A DNA stretch of 64,000 nucleotides from Breoghania sp. (GCF_030066895.1 NZ_JASJAV010000001.1:434001-498000); one strand, 5' to 3'. Numbered from the stretch's first letter, positions 21,819 through 31,546 are shown. Numbers and translations: made by a program. Notes: generated from the sequence alone by a model not told the origin.

Positions 21819-22033
21819 GTGTCCCCTGAACGTTCCCTCTGGCCTGTCACGCAAGCTCCCTTTGGGGGCGAGGAAAGCCCAGTCGGGCAAGAACTGCAAG
21901 TACCGCTTTACGTTATGTCAGATTGAGTGACAGCGGCAGCAAACGCCAGCACGCGCAAAGCGTGTGTTGCGACGGTTCCACGCCACAACACACCAAATGA
22001 GGTTGGTCGAAAACGAGCCGATCAACGTCCCAC

Positions 22034-22900
22034 TCAGCCGGCGAGCTTTACCGGCACCTTGAGATAGGAAACGCCGTTCGCTTCGGCTGGCGGCGGCTTA
22101 CCGGCGCGCATGTTCACCTGAATGGAAGGCATCAACAGGTTGGGCGCGGCCGGGGTCGCATCGCGCGCTTCGCACATGGCGACATAGTCGTCCTCGCTCT
22201 TGCCCCGCCCACGTGGATGTTGCTCTCCCGCTCTTCCGCCACCGTCGTCTCCCAGGCATAGGAGTCGCGGCCCGGTGCCTTGTAGTCGTGGCACATGTAG
22301 AGCTTGGTATCTTCAGGCAGGCTCAGCAATCGGTGAATGGAACGATAGAGCCGGCGCGCATCGCCGCCGGGGAAATCCGCCCGCGCCGTCCCGTAGTCCG
22401 GCATGAAGAGCGTATCGCCGACAAACACCGCACCGTCGATCTTGTAGGAGATGCAGGCGGGCGTGTGACCGGGCGTGGCGATCACCTCCCCCCTTCAGCG
22501 AACCGATCTCGAAAATCTCACCGTCGGAGAACAGATGATCGAACTCCGAGCCGTCGCCGGAGACGTCGTCCGCATTGAAGACCGGACGGAAGATCTTCTG
22601 CACCTCGCGAATGCTCTCGCCGATGGCGACTTTGGCGCCGATCTTGAGCTTGGTATAGGGCGCGCCGGACAGGTGATCCGCATGGACATGCGTCTCCAGA
22701 ACCGAGACAATCTCCAGCCCCCTGTCGGCAGCCGTTTTCAGGATCGCATCGGCCGATCGGGTGGATGCCTTGCCGGACTTGTGGTCGTAGTCGAGGACCG
22801 GATCGACCACCGCCGCCTTGTGCGTTGCAGGGTCGACGACGAGATAGCTGACCGTGTTCGTCGGCTCGTCGAAAAAGGCCTGTATCTCCGGGGCGCTCAT
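22034..22900 (-). pseudogene. blh: Blh-type MBL-fold persulfide dioxygenase-like hydrolase, two frameshifts
   Basis: Metallo-beta-lactamase-fold enzyme of the ETHE1/Blh group, which oxidises glutathione persulfide to sulfite. Visible are VDPVLDYDHKSG, the metal motif THVHADHLSG, GHTPACISY, VGDTLFMPDYGTAR and MCHDYKAPGR. One extra G in the G-run near 22490 and one missing base near 22210 split it into three frames; the last begins at GKSEDDYVAM. It is divergent from bigR across a shared operator, as in Agrobacterium and Xylella. Confidence 0.85.
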
Positions 22901-22987
22901 GGTTCACTCCTTGGCCGTTTCTGGATTGTCGGTTTCCTGCGCCCCCTTCCTATTCTCTGATCGGCAAGGGACCGCATATACACGTTC

Positions 22988-23021
22988 TTGACAAATATAT
23001 TCATACATTCTAATGTTAGAA
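22988..23021 (+). promoter_or_regulatory. bigR promoter with overlapping AT-rich operator
   Basis: TTGACA (22988..22993), 17 bases, then TAATGT (23011..23016) form a near-consensus sigma-70 promoter reading toward bigR. The inverted repeat TTCTAA-TG-TTAGAA (23008..23021) covers the -10, and the flanks are AT-rich and partly symmetric (ATATATTC ... AAATATAT). Binding of reduced BigR there would repress both bigR and blh; known BigR boxes are similar AT-rich palindromes. Confidence 0.7.
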
Positions 23022-23047
23022 ATATATAATATACAATCTCGTCGAGG

Positions 23048-23365
23048 ATGGGAGCGATGCGTCCCTTGAGCGATACGGATGATCTCTCTGCGCGCGCCGG
23101 TGATGCGGCACGCCTGCTGAAGCTTATTGCCAGCGAAAGCCGGCTGCAAATCCTTTGCGAACTGGCCCATCACGAAGCTTCGGTCACCGCCCTGACCAAG
23201 GCGATCGGCCTGGGCCAGTCGGCGCTCTCGCAGCATCTGGCAAAGATGCGGGCGGAGGGCCTGGTCACGTTCCGCCGCGATGGGCAGACGCTTTACTACC
23301 GTATCGACAACCCGGCCGCCGAACGAATTCTGGTGCTGCTCAAGGATGTCTTCTGCGAGGTTTGA
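23048..23365 (+). CDS. bigR: BigR/SqrR-type ArsR-family sulfide-responsive repressor
   Basis: A 105-residue winged-helix ArsR-family regulator (LLKLIASESRLQILCELA, recognition helix GQSALSQHLAKMRAEG, wing FRRDGQTLYYRID). Two cysteines, in RLQILC and in DVFCEV, are 66 residues apart, exactly the spacing of the redox pair in SqrR (C41/C107); in that family polysulfide cross-links them and releases DNA. No metal-binding His/Cys cluster is seen. It heads a run with a rhodanese and a TauE gene. ATG 23048 or 23057 could start it. Confidence 0.9.
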   Translation: MGAMRPLSDTDDLSARAGDAARLLKLIASESRLQILCELAHHEASVTALTKAIGLGQSALSQHLAKMRAEGLVTFRRDGQTLYYRIDNPAAERILVLLKDVFCEV

Positions 23366-23480
23366 GCCCCGCCGTTCTCCCTTTTCACGACACCGACCCG
23401 ACAACGGACACACATCACGACAGGTTCCGCGATCAGTCCCTTCCCGGACGACGGATCGCGATCACAATGAGGACCCGACC

Positions 23481-24038
23481 ATGAACCTGAAATCGATAGA
23501 TGCCCGCAAGGCGCAATCGCTGGTGGAAGCCGGCGCGGTTCTGATCGACGTGCGAGAAGCCTGCGAATTCGACCGCGAACGCATTCCCGGTTCCCTCCCC
23601 CATCCCATGTCGGAGATGCGGGACGGAAAGCCGGTTACCAGCAACAGCAGCAAGTTCATCTTCCTCTGTGCCACCGGTGCGCGCACCAATGCCAACAGCC
23701 CCGCGCTGGCCGGTTGCACCGATTGCGACGCCTATGTGCTGGAAGGCGGCCTCAGCGCCTGGAAGCCTGCAGGTCTGCCGATCGAACGGCAGGAGCGCAA
23801 GCCGATCTCCATCCTGCGCCAGGCCCTGATGGTAGCGGGCGTTCTTGCCATCGCAGACTTTGTGCTCGGCACCTACGTGGCGCCCGCCTGGCATCTTCTC
23901 TCCCTGCTTGTAGGGTGCGGCCTGCTCTTTTCCGGCTCCACCAACTTCTGCCCGATGGCCTTCTTCGTCTCGCTGCTGCCGTGGAACCGTAACCGTCCGC
24001 AACTTCCCGGAACAACCGGCATCGGCCAGTTCGGATGA
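23481..24038 (+). CDS. rhodanese-DUF2892 membrane protein (YgaP-like)
   Basis: A 185-residue two-part protein. Residues 1-105 form a rhodanese domain (IDVREACEFDRERIPGS) with the catalytic-loop Cys in FLCATGARTN, an unusual loop lacking the common CxxGxR pattern. Residues 110-185 have two membrane helices (LMVAGVLAIADFVLGTYV; LLVGCGLLFSGSTNFCPM) of the DUF2892 type. It probably relays sulfane sulfur at the membrane. GAGGA lies nine bases before ATG 23481. The stop overlaps the tauE start (ATGA). Confidence 0.88.
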   Translation: MNLKSIDARKAQSLVEAGAVLIDVREACEFDRERIPGSLPHPMSEMRDGKPVTSNSSKFIFLCATGARTNANSPALAGCTDCDAYVLEGGLSAWKPAGLPIERQERKPISILRQALMVAGVLAIADFVLGTYVAPAWHLLSLLVGCGLLFSGSTNFCPMAFFVSLLPWNRNRPQLPGTTGIGQFG

Positions 24039-24800
24039 TAGCAGCCCTGGCCAGCGGCGCTCTTGTCGGAGGGTCGCTAGGATTGATCGGCGGCGGCGGC
24101 TCGGTTCTGGCCGTGCCGCTGCTCGTCTATGTCGTCGGGGTTCCCGCGCCCCACATTGCGATCGGAACGAGCGCGCTGGCCGTCGCTGTCAATGCCGCGG
24201 TCGGGCTGGCCGGTCATGCGCATGCGCGGACGGTGAAACGGCCGTGCACGCTGGTTTTCGCCACCAGCGGTCTTGTCGGCGCGGCTCTCGGCTCACCCCT
24301 CGGCAAGGCGATCGACGGCGAGAAGCTCCTCGCCCTGTTCGGCCTGATCATGATCGTGGTGGGAATTTCGATGCTGCGTCGGCCTGCTTCCCATGACAAA
24401 TCCCGACGTTCATCTCGACCGAAGCAACGCCAAACGCCTGCTACCGCGTCTGATCCTCACTGCTTTTGGCGTCGGCGCTCTTTCCGGATTTTTCGGGATC
24501 GGCGGCGGCCTCCTGATCGTGCCGGGTCTGATTGCGGCGACCGCCATGCCCATTTTGAACGCGGTCGGCTCCTCGCTCGTGGCCGTGACCACTTTCGGCC
24601 TGACGACAACCTCCAACTACGCGCTGGCGGGTCTTGTCGACTGGTCGCTCGCCCTGCAATTCATCGCAGGCGGCGTCATCGGCACCAGCGCGGCAGGGCG
24701 TTTGGGAAAACGCAAGCACTCATTGACCCGGATCTTTTCCGCCGTGGTGATTTGCGCCGGTGTCTACGTGGTCGCCAAGGGCACGACCACATTCATCTGA
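24035..24800 (+). pseudogene. TauE/SafE family anion exporter, one frameshift
   Basis: Eight-helix membrane permease of the TauE/SafE family, about 255 residues. Each half has the repeat GxIGGGGSxLAVPLL: here GLIGGGGSVLAVPLL and GFFGIGGGLLIVPGLI. The first half ends MLRRPAS and the second begins PMTNPDVHLDRSN in another frame, so a base is missing or added near 24390. In the bigR operon it would export sulfite or a related anion made by Blh. Confidence 0.85.
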
Positions 24801-24823
24801 GCAAAATCCGAAAACGCCATTCC

Positions 24824-24853
24824 CCTCACTCGCTCCTTATCCGGCGAGTGAGG
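24824..24853. terminator. convergent hairpin between tauE and a response-regulator gene
   Basis: Perfect 10-base inverted repeat CCTCACTCGC / GCGAGTGAGG with a 10-base loop, 23 bases after the tauE stop and overlapping the last codons of the opposite-strand gene. T-runs are weak on both sides, so termination is likely but not certain. Confidence 0.5.
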
Positions 24854-25697
24854 ATACGGGCTTGTTCGCCGACGGAGCACGCTGAGACAGCTTGTCGACG
24901 ATCACCTTGAAGATCTCCACCGGCCGGAACGGGAATTCGATCTGGCCGTCGATCCCGAGTTCGTGCAGGGCTTCCTTGGCATTCTTGTTGAAGCCGGAAG
25001 GCACCAACACGACGATCTTCGACACCTTGTTCTTATGCGCCGAATTCTCCAAATATTGCAGCAGGTAATGCACCTTCTTGGAATAAACTAGGGAGCTCAC
25101 GTCAAAGCTCTGCTCCACGAAGGTATTGGCATGCAGCGTATCCTCCGGGATCACCGTGACCATGCAGCCGACTTCGCTGAGCGCTGACGTGATCGGCACG
25201 ATCGTCTTTGTATTGGCCGTGACGACGCACACCTGGATCGGCGGCTTTTCCTTCTGCGTTTCCTTGTAGACCTTGTAGAGCTTAGCCAATTGCTGACGGG
25301 AGTGCTCCGCCATCCGCTTGACGCCCGCAAGCCGCGTTTCGCTCGTCGCCAGCAGCATGTCGTAGTCGACAGGCTTGGCCAGATAATCGTCGGCGCCGAG
25401 CTTCTTGCCATCGATCACATCCTCGCGCGAGGAACACGCGGTGAGGAAAATAAACAGCACCTGACCCAATGTAGGCATCGTCTCGCGGATCGTCTTCAGC
25501 AATGTCGGACCGTCCACTTCCGGCATCATGACGTCACACAGAATGAGATCAGGCTTCATGGTCTGGAGAATATCCAGCGCCTCGCGGCCGTTGCACGCAG
25601 GCATCACGCCATAGTCGGAATCCTCCAGTTCCCCGACCAGATCGCCGAGCACCAGCTCTTCGTCTTCGACGCACAGGATGTTGATTTCTCCACTCAT
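24837..25697 (-). CDS. response regulator with uncharacterised C-terminal domain
   Basis: A 286-residue protein. Residues 1-125 are a receiver (acidic pair VEDEELVL, phospho-acceptor LILCDVMMPEVDG, switch FIFLTACS, Lys in DDYLAKPVDYD). A helix (MAEHSRQQLAKLYKVYKETQ) leads to a second alpha/beta domain (QVCVVTANTKTIVPITSAL, KIVVLVPSGFNKNAKEALHE) that resembles a degenerate receiver without the Asp. No DNA-binding or enzyme motif is seen. It lies 81 bases downstream of a PAS-containing kinase and is presumably its partner. Intact. Confidence 0.8.
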   Translation of the reverse strand: MSGEINILCVEDEELVLGDLVGELEDSDYGVMPACNGREALDILQTMKPDLILCDVMMPEVDGPTLLKTIRETMPTLGQVLFIFLTACSSREDVIDGKKLGADDYLAKPVDYDMLLATSETRLAGVKRMAEHSRQQLAKLYKVYKETQKEKPPIQVCVVTANTKTIVPITSALSEVGCMVTVIPEDTLHANTFVEQSFDVSSLVYSKKVHYLLQYLENSAHKNKVSKIVVLVPSGFNKNAKEALHELGIDGQIEFPFRPVEIFKVIVDKLSQRAPSANKPVSSLAG

Positions 25698-25778
25698 CAC
25701 CGATCCCCTTCGCTTCGAATAACCACTCACGTCCTCCTCGAACCGGGCGAAACCCTTCCGCCCGGCGATATTTGCGGG

Positions 25779-27415
25779 CTACGCCGCTTCCACCTTGCCG
25801 GTCTCGGCTTTGGTCTTGTCTGCGTCTTGCGACAAGGCATCCGTTTCCGCCGCCTTCGTATCCGGTGCCATGATCGGCAACCGCAAGGTGATCGTGCTCC
25901 CCTTGCCCAATTCACTCGAAATCGCCACGCGCCCCTTGTGACGCGAAATGATCATCTCGGTCAGATTGAGCCCGATGCCGGTTCCCGGAATGCCGCTCGA
26001 GGTGGAGGCCCGGTAAAACCGGCCGAACACCTTCTTGATCTCGCTCTTGGGAATACCGACGCCGAAATCGGAGACCGTGATCGACACGAACTTGTCGTCC
26101 CGGAAGACGTCGACCAGCACCTTGCCCGGCCCCTCGTCCTTATCCTTTACCGGCGAGTACTTGATCGCATTGCCGATGACATTGACCAGGCACTGTTCGA
26201 TCATGCGCCGGTCAATATTCAGCACCAGATTCCCGATCGTCTCATTCAATATGATCTCGTGGGTTTTCTGACCCGCCTGCTGCTGCTCACACACCGTCTG
26301 GATGATCGTCAGGAATTCATGCCGTTCCGGCGAGATTTCCAGAGAGTCGTCCTGTGAAATCAAGAAATCGATGAACCGCTTGATCAGGTAGTTGATGCGC
26401 CGCACGGCCTCACGGACATTGTCCAGCCGTTCAAGCACTGCCTCCGGCTCCAGATGCCCGAGCCCGCGCTTCAGCCACTGGGCGGCGCCGTCGATAATCG
26501 CCAGCGGCGTGCGGAATTCGTGCGAGGTCATGGAAACGAACTGCCGCTGCATTTCGTTCAGCCTCTTCTCCTTGCGCAGATGCTTCACGAGCTGATCGGT
26601 ATGAGCTCACAGCTTCTTGTGCTGCTCCTTGAAGTCGGAGACATCGGAAAAGACGACGATGTACCCGCCCGTAGCCACGCTGGAGACCTGGATGCGGAAC
26701 CAGCGGTCGAACATCCGCTGATCGCTTTCCACGGCAACCTGGGAGAAGAAATCCTCCAGATCCTGTACCTCGCCCATTCGAACGGAAACGCATCCTTGAG
26801 ATGCGCCTGAACCGCGAGATGGGCATCGATCTCGGGGTAAAGGCTCTTCATGTTGGAATTGGCGAGCATCAACCGACCCCGACCGTCTGTCATCACCAAA
26901 GCATCGGGGATCGCGTCCACCGCGGAGGAGAGAAGATCGCGGCTGAGTTCCAGTTCCCGCGACCGGCTCTGCAGGGTCCTCACAAGCTGAAGCTGGCTTT
27001 CTTCAAGCTGCAGCTCCACCTTGCGATAGTCGGTGATATCGGAATAGACGGTGACCTGCCCCCCTTCGGGAAGCGGCGTCACCTGAACCTTCAGCATCCG
27101 GCCGTTCGGCAAAGCGCGATCGAAGGCCTCAACCTTCGTCCTCTTCGATTCCGCCGTGACCCGCGCCACCAATTCATCGATATCGCCGGGCCCGTAATCT
27201 CCGCGCAGGGCGAAGTAGCGGATGATATCGGACAGGTTCGGAGCCGTATCGAACAGACACTCCGGCGGATCGAGCAGATCCTTCGCCATGCGGCTGAAGA
27301 CGATCACATTGAGATCGTCATCAAGAAGCGCAATGTCCTGATGAATCGAACTCAACAGGGCCGGAACGAGAGCCGTGTCCTTTACATTCTCTCTTATGAA
27401 ATGCCCAGACAGCAT
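25779..27415 (-). pseudogene. PAS-domain sensor histidine kinase, frameshift and in-frame TGA
   Basis: Soluble kinase with two PAS-like domains (LLDDDLNVIVFSRMAKDLL ending VTVYSDITDYRKVE, and VDAIPDALVMTDGRGRLML ending IVVFSDVSDFKEQHKKL), a coiled-coil, then HisKA H-box SMTSHEFRTPLAII and HATPase (NAIKYS, SDFGVGIP, GTGIGLNL). A base is missing near 26780 and a TGA sits at 26607..26609 in KKL-stop-AHTDQ. The kinase core from 26588 down remains open and has a GTG that could start it. The ATG at 27415 is preferred; a TTG at 27442 is in frame. Confidence 0.8.
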
Positions 27416-27580
27416 CGCAGCACCGATCCAAGAATTATCCAACTTCTCAAACCGATTACCAGAAGGAACTTAAATTATAAATAAATGAAATAGTTCAATT
27501 TATATTCCTATCGTTACGTTTGATAAACGTAATTTTGCACTAGGGGTTATTACTCTGATATTTTAACACAAAGCCGAAGA

Positions 27581-29188
27581 TCACATACGGAATACTCCGA
27601 GGGGAGTCGGTCCAATCGGCGCATTCAAGGTTGCGGAGAAGGCAAGACCCAGCACGCGACGCGTCTCGGACGGCGCGATGATACCGTCGTCCCAAAGTCG
27701 CGCCGTGGCGTGATAGGGATGGCCTTCCTCCTCGTAGCGGGCACGGATGGGAACCTTGAAGGTCTCCTCGTCCTCCGCACTCCACTCCCCGCCGTCGGCC
27801 TCGATATTGTCCCGCCTGACGGTCGCCAGAACGGAGGCCGCCTGCTCTCCGCCCATCACGGAAATCCTTGCATTCGGCCACATGAAGAGGAAGCGCGGAG
27901 AATAGGCGCGCCCGCACATGCCATAGTTGCCCGCTCCATAGGAGCCGCCGACGATGACGGTGATTTTCGGCACCCTGGCGCAGGCCACGGCCGTCACCAG
28001 CTTCGCGCCGTCCTTGGCGATACCGCCCGCCTCGTATTCGCGCCCGACCATGAATCCGGTGATGTTTTGCAAAAAGAGAAGCGGAATGCGCCTCTGGCAA
28101 CACAATTCAACGAAATGCGCGCCCTTAAGAGCTGACTCGGAGAAAAGAATGCCGTTATTGGCAACGATTCCGACCGGCACGCCGAAAATTCTCGCAAAGC
28201 CTGTCACCAAAGTCGTGCCGTAGAGCTTCTTGAACTCGTCGAACTGCGAGCCGTCGACCAGGCGGGCGATGACTTCGCGGATATCGTATTGCTTGCGCAG
28301 ATCGCTCGGAACGACCCCATCGAGTTCGCTCGGATCGTAGAGCGGCTCGCAAGGCGGAGCGAGGTCCAGCGTCGCAGGCTTCACCGAGTTGAGGTTTGCC
28401 ACCGCACGCCGCGCCATGGCAAGCGCCTGATCATCATCGACGGCATAATGATCGGCCACACCGGAAATCCTGGTATGGACGTCCGCCCCGCCGAGATCCT
28501 CGGCCGAGACCTCTTCCCCGGTCGCAGCCTTCACCAACGGCGGACCGGCCAGAAAGATAGTTCCCTGCTGGCGCACGATGATCGTCTCGTCCGACATCGC
28601 CGGCACATAGGCACCGCCCGCGGTGCACGATCCCATCACCACGGCAATCTGCGGAATGCCCGCTGCCGACATGTTGGCCTGATTGTAGAATATCCGCCCG
28701 AAATGCTCCCGATCGGGAAAGACGTCGGTCTGGTTCGGCAGGTTGGCCCCGCCGGAATCGACCAGATAGATGCACGGCAGACGATTCTCCAGCGCGATCT
28801 CCTGAGCGCGCAGGTGCTTCTTCACCGTCATCGGATAGTAGGTGCCGCCCTTGATGGTCGCGTCGTTGCACACGATCATGCACTCGCGCCCCGAAACACG
28901 CCCGATACCGGTAATCACGCCCGCGCCTTGGATCGCAGCGTCATACATGCCGGTGGCTGCCAGCGGCGACATTTCAAGAAACGGCGCGCCCGAATCCAGA
29001 AGACGCGTTACGCGCTCGCGCGGCAGCAGCTTGCCCCGCCCCACATGCCGTTCGCGTGCCCGCTCCGGACCGCCCAGCGCCGCCTCCACCCGCCGCGCGC
29101 GCAGATCCTCGACCAAGGCCCCCATTTCCGCTGCCTGAGCGCGAAAGAGATCGGAAGAAGAAGAGATTTCAGACTTTAACAGTGCCAC
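27581..29188 (-). CDS. mccB: methylcrotonoyl-CoA carboxylase carboxyltransferase subunit beta
   Basis: A 535-residue carboxyltransferase. Signature stretches are [16 protein letters not shown], the acyl-CoA site [34 protein letters not shown], and C-terminal [18 protein letters not shown] and [15 protein letters not shown], the last typical of MccB rather than PccB. It carboxylates 3-methylcrotonyl-CoA in leucine breakdown with the mccA product. The start is GTG 29188. Intact. Confidence 0.92.
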   Translation of the reverse strand: MALLKSEISSSSDLFRAQAAEMGALVEDLRARRVEAALGGPERARERHVGRGKLLPRERVTRLLDSGAPFLEMSPLAATGMYDAAIQGAGVITGIGRVSGRECMIVCNDATIKGGTYYPMTVKKHLRAQEIALENRLPCIYLVDSGGANLPNQTDVFPDREHFGRIFYNQANMSAAGIPQIAVVMGSCTAGGAYVPAMSDETIIVRQQGTIFLAGPPLVKAATGEEVSAEDLGGADVHTRISGVADHYAVDDDQALAMARRAVANLNSVKPATLDLAPPCEPLYDPSELDGVVPSDLRKQYDIREVIARLVDGSQFDEFKKLYGTTLVTGFARIFGVPVGIVANNGILFSESALKGAHFVELCCQRRIPLLFLQNITGFMVGREYEAGGIAKDGAKLVTAVACARVPKITVIVGGSYGAGNYGMCGRAYSPRFLFMWPNARISVMGGEQAASVLATVRRDNIEADGGEWSAEDEETFKVPIRARYEEEGHPYHATARLWDDGIIAPSETRRVLGLAFSATLNAPIGPTPLGVFRM

Positions 29189-29233
29189 CGCAAAGGTCCC
29201 CCCCGGTCGCCGGACTATGTTTGTTTTATGATT

Positions 29234-29888
29234 TCAATCGACTTCATCGGACGGAACGATCCAGGCCTCCGCGAGAGCGGCCTCATACCATTCGCGCATG
29301 GCCGGGTGGTTGAGAACCGCATCTATATAAGCGCGGGCCACATCGTCCACGGCCACGTCATAGGTGACGAGCCTACTGACAACGGGCGCATAGAACGCAT
29401 CGGCCGCACTGAAAGATCCGAACAGGAAATCCCCCCGCGCCGAACCGCGTCCGCATCTCGCGCCAGATCTCGACGATCCGCGCGACATCGGCCTCCACAT
29501 CGTCGACACGCGAGCGTGCCGCGGGAACCCGACGGATATTCATCGGATAGTAGCCGCGCAAGGCGGTGAAGCCGGAATGCATCTCTGCAACGACCGCACG
29601 GGCGTGAGCCCGAGCCTCCCGATCTGCCGGCCACAATCCCGCCTGAGGAAACCGTTCCGCCAGATATTCGACGATCGCCAGACGGTCCCAGACCGAAAGG
29701 CTTCCGTCGATCAGAACCGGCACGCGCCTCGCCGACGAATAATCACGGATTGCATCGTGCGTATTCGGCGTATCGAGCGGAACCATCACCTCCGTAAATT
29801 CCGCCCCCGTCTGTTTCAGGGCGAGCCAGCCGCGCAGCGACCAGGTGGAATAGTTCTTGTTGCCGATGACAATCTTCACGCCTGACAC
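29234..29888 (-). pseudogene. glutathione S-transferase family protein, one frameshift
   Basis: About 217 residues when joined. A thioredoxin-like N-domain (IVIGNKNYSTWSLRGWLAL, RRVPVLIDGSLSVWDRLAI) precedes a helical C-domain (EMHSGFTALRGYYPMNIR, FLFGSFSAADAFYAPVVSR). One extra G in a G-run near 29430 shifts the frame. It sits between mccB and a rhodanese gene on the same strand with short gaps. Confidence 0.85.
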
Positions 29889-29911
29889 TCCTCACACGCC
29901 CCCCAAAGGAA

Positions 29912-30307
29912 TTACCACTTCGGATCGGGAAGCTCAGCCGCACCGCTGGCTTCCTGCCATGCGCCGAATCCGCCCGCAATGTGCGCGACGTTTTCCAGTC
30001 CCATGTCCTGCACGGCCTTGGTCGCCAGCGCCGACCGCCACCCGGCGGCACAGAAAAAGATGAAGCGCTTGGGCTCCGAAAAGACCGGGCGATGGTAGGG
30101 ACTGTCGGGATCGACCCAGAATTCGAGCATGCCTCGTGAGGCATGGACGGCCCCGGGCATGCGCCCCTGACGGGACAACTCGCGGATATCCCTCAGATCG
30201 ACGAAAACCGTATCCGCCTCACCGAAAGCCGTGATCGCCTCCTCCACCGGCAACGTGACGGTTTCCGCCTCAGCCTCCTCGATGAGCTGGCGGTATCCCT
30301 TTTTCAT
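29912..30307 (-). CDS. rhodanese-like domain protein
   Basis: A single 131-residue rhodanese domain: VFVDLRDIRELSRQGRMPGA, then the catalytic loop FFCAAGWRSALA with its Cys, and HIAGGFGAWQEASG. It is cytoplasmic, with no signal peptide. It lies 23 bases before the GST gene on the same strand. Intact. Confidence 0.9.
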   Translation of the reverse strand: MKKGYRQLIEEAEAETVTLPVEEAITAFGEADTVFVDLRDIRELSRQGRMPGAVHASRGMLEFWVDPDSPYHRPVFSEPKRFIFFCAAGWRSALATKAVQDMGLENVAHIAGGFGAWQEASGAAELPDPKW

Positions 30308-30423
30308 CGCTATCGAACCCCTCCCTTTTTGAGCGACGGAGTGTCGTGTGCCTTGACGAGATTCACAAGAGGCAATCCCGCACGTGCCGAGAATTCGAGA
30401 GGACAGGAATGTGGAAAGGGGGA

Positions 30424-30466
30424 GAAAAAACGAAGAAGGGGCACGGTCCGCCCCGCGCCCCTTCTT
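30424..30466 (-). terminator. strong Rho-independent terminator of the 43-residue ORF
   Basis: Minus-strand AAGAAGGGGC pairs perfectly with GCCCCTTCTT across a 14-base loop and is followed by CGTTTTTTC. It lies 42 bases after the stop of the small ORF. Confidence 0.8.
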
Positions 30467-30483
30467 ACCGCGCCCCTTCTTAC
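30454..30483. repeat. 15-base perfect tandem duplication
   Basis: CGCGCCCCTTCTTAC occurs twice in direct succession (30454..30468, 30469..30483). One copy forms the 5' arm of the terminator, so the duplication gives the RNA two alternative 5' arms. Confidence 0.9.
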
Positions 30484-30507
30484 TAGAGTCATCGTACCAG
30501 CTGCAAG

Positions 30508-30639
30508 CTATTGAGCGGCGCTTGCCGTTACCGCAGGGTCGAACCTGCCGAACAGGTAGATGAGCAACATAGCGCCTCCAAGGGTCAAAACCGTCCAGGT
30601 CATGAACCCCCAGCAGGACTTCTGCACGTGGTCGTCCAT
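30508..30639 (-). CDS. small single-pass membrane protein, 43 residues
   Basis: Starts MDDHVQKSCW, then one clear membrane helix (FMTWTVLTLGGAMLLIYLF) and a short polar tail ending ASAAQ. Support for a real gene: TTAGGAG lies four bases before the ATG, and a strong terminator follows the stop. No family recognised; the size and topology resemble small subunits of respiratory or transport complexes, but nothing nearby identifies a partner. Confidence 0.65.
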   Translation of the reverse strand: MDDHVQKSCWGFMTWTVLTLGGAMLLIYLFGRFDPAVTASAAQ

Positions 30640-31198
30640 AGAACTCCTAATTGCTGAACAGGGCCAAAGGCCACCGATCTAAAACCGGCACCCGGCACCG
30701 TGAAGCTGCGCTCATTTAACGACTTGGTAACTTCTTCGCAAGCTTGAAAAGGGATCGCCTGTGGAGGGAACGGGAAATCAACCTCAAAACGCGGCTTATG
30801 ACGGGAATAAGCCGTTGATTTTCATATATATTAAGGAAGGAACCCGTAGCATTTCGTATTGCACGTATTGTGAGCAGGAAACGTATTCGCGAAAAGTGAC
30901 TATTCATTGGGCGTTTTTACGAGAATTTCTTCCTTCGTGCCCAGCGGACAATATCAGGGCAGCGTGCCTGCGATCGGCAGGAAACGAATAACCTCTCCGT
31001 CACCGGTCAAGCCACTGAAATCAAAGGGAATCTCCCGAAACGTGCGAATAGTCACAGTAGTGTCCGCACTGAAATGTTTAGCTCCGTTCCGCTGGAGGCA
31101 TAGAGCTGGTTTTCGAGGTGCGGCAATGACGACGCTCTATCTGAGATTAGACGGACGCGAAAGTTATTGAGCGTTTTACATTCATACTTATCGATTTG
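30640..31198. other. AT-richer intergenic region, no gene recognised
   Basis: About 560 bases of noticeably lower GC than the neighbours. Several short frames exist on both strands, none with motifs or a good ribosome-binding site. It should contain the promoter of the 43-residue ORF. Confidence 0.35.
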
Positions 31199-31492
31199 AT
31201 GCGCCACGACGACATTCTTGCGGAGGAATTGGACAGGATCGACCATTCCTGGGTTCACGATCGACTGAATTCCCTGCTGGTATTCATATTCGAGGGATCG
31301 CCGTTTTACGAAGGCGACTCCATACGCTCGGATTTCAAATCCTTGCTAGAGACGGATCACCACTACAACCGCTTTGCCAACCACTTCCAGACGACCCTTC
31401 ACGCAAGCCGCATCGCCCCCACGCTCCGGCAGGAAGCGCAGGCCGTGATCGAATTGGTGCGTGATTACATGCTGGAACGGCAGTTGGCCTAA
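31199..31492 (+). CDS. hypothetical protein, 97 residues
   Basis: Starts MRHDDILAEELDRIDHSWVH and ends IELVRDYMLERQLA; acidic and helical, no signal peptide, no recognised family. Composition is protein-like and the frame is followed directly by a long hairpin, but no good ribosome-binding site is seen and the upstream DNA is anomalous. The start could be the TTG three bases earlier. Confidence 0.4.
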   Translation: MRHDDILAEELDRIDHSWVHDRLNSLLVFIFEGSPFYEGDSIRSDFKSLLETDHHYNRFANHFQTTLHASRIAPTLRQEAQAVIELVRDYMLERQLA

Positions 31493-31501
31493 AAAGGCAA
31501 A

Positions 31502-31546
31502 CGTTCCGGCGAGCCAAACCGATTGCGGGTCTGGCTCGCCGGAACG
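31502..31546. repeat. 15-base perfect inverted repeat
   Basis: CGTTCCGGCGAGCCA (31502..31516) and its exact complement (31532..31546) are separated by 15 bases. It begins ten bases after the 97-residue ORF. A short T-run lies only on the minus-strand side. Confidence 0.85.

Noticed and set aside
30454-30483. CRISPR or satellite repeat
   Set aside because: Only two adjacent copies without spacers; part of a terminator.
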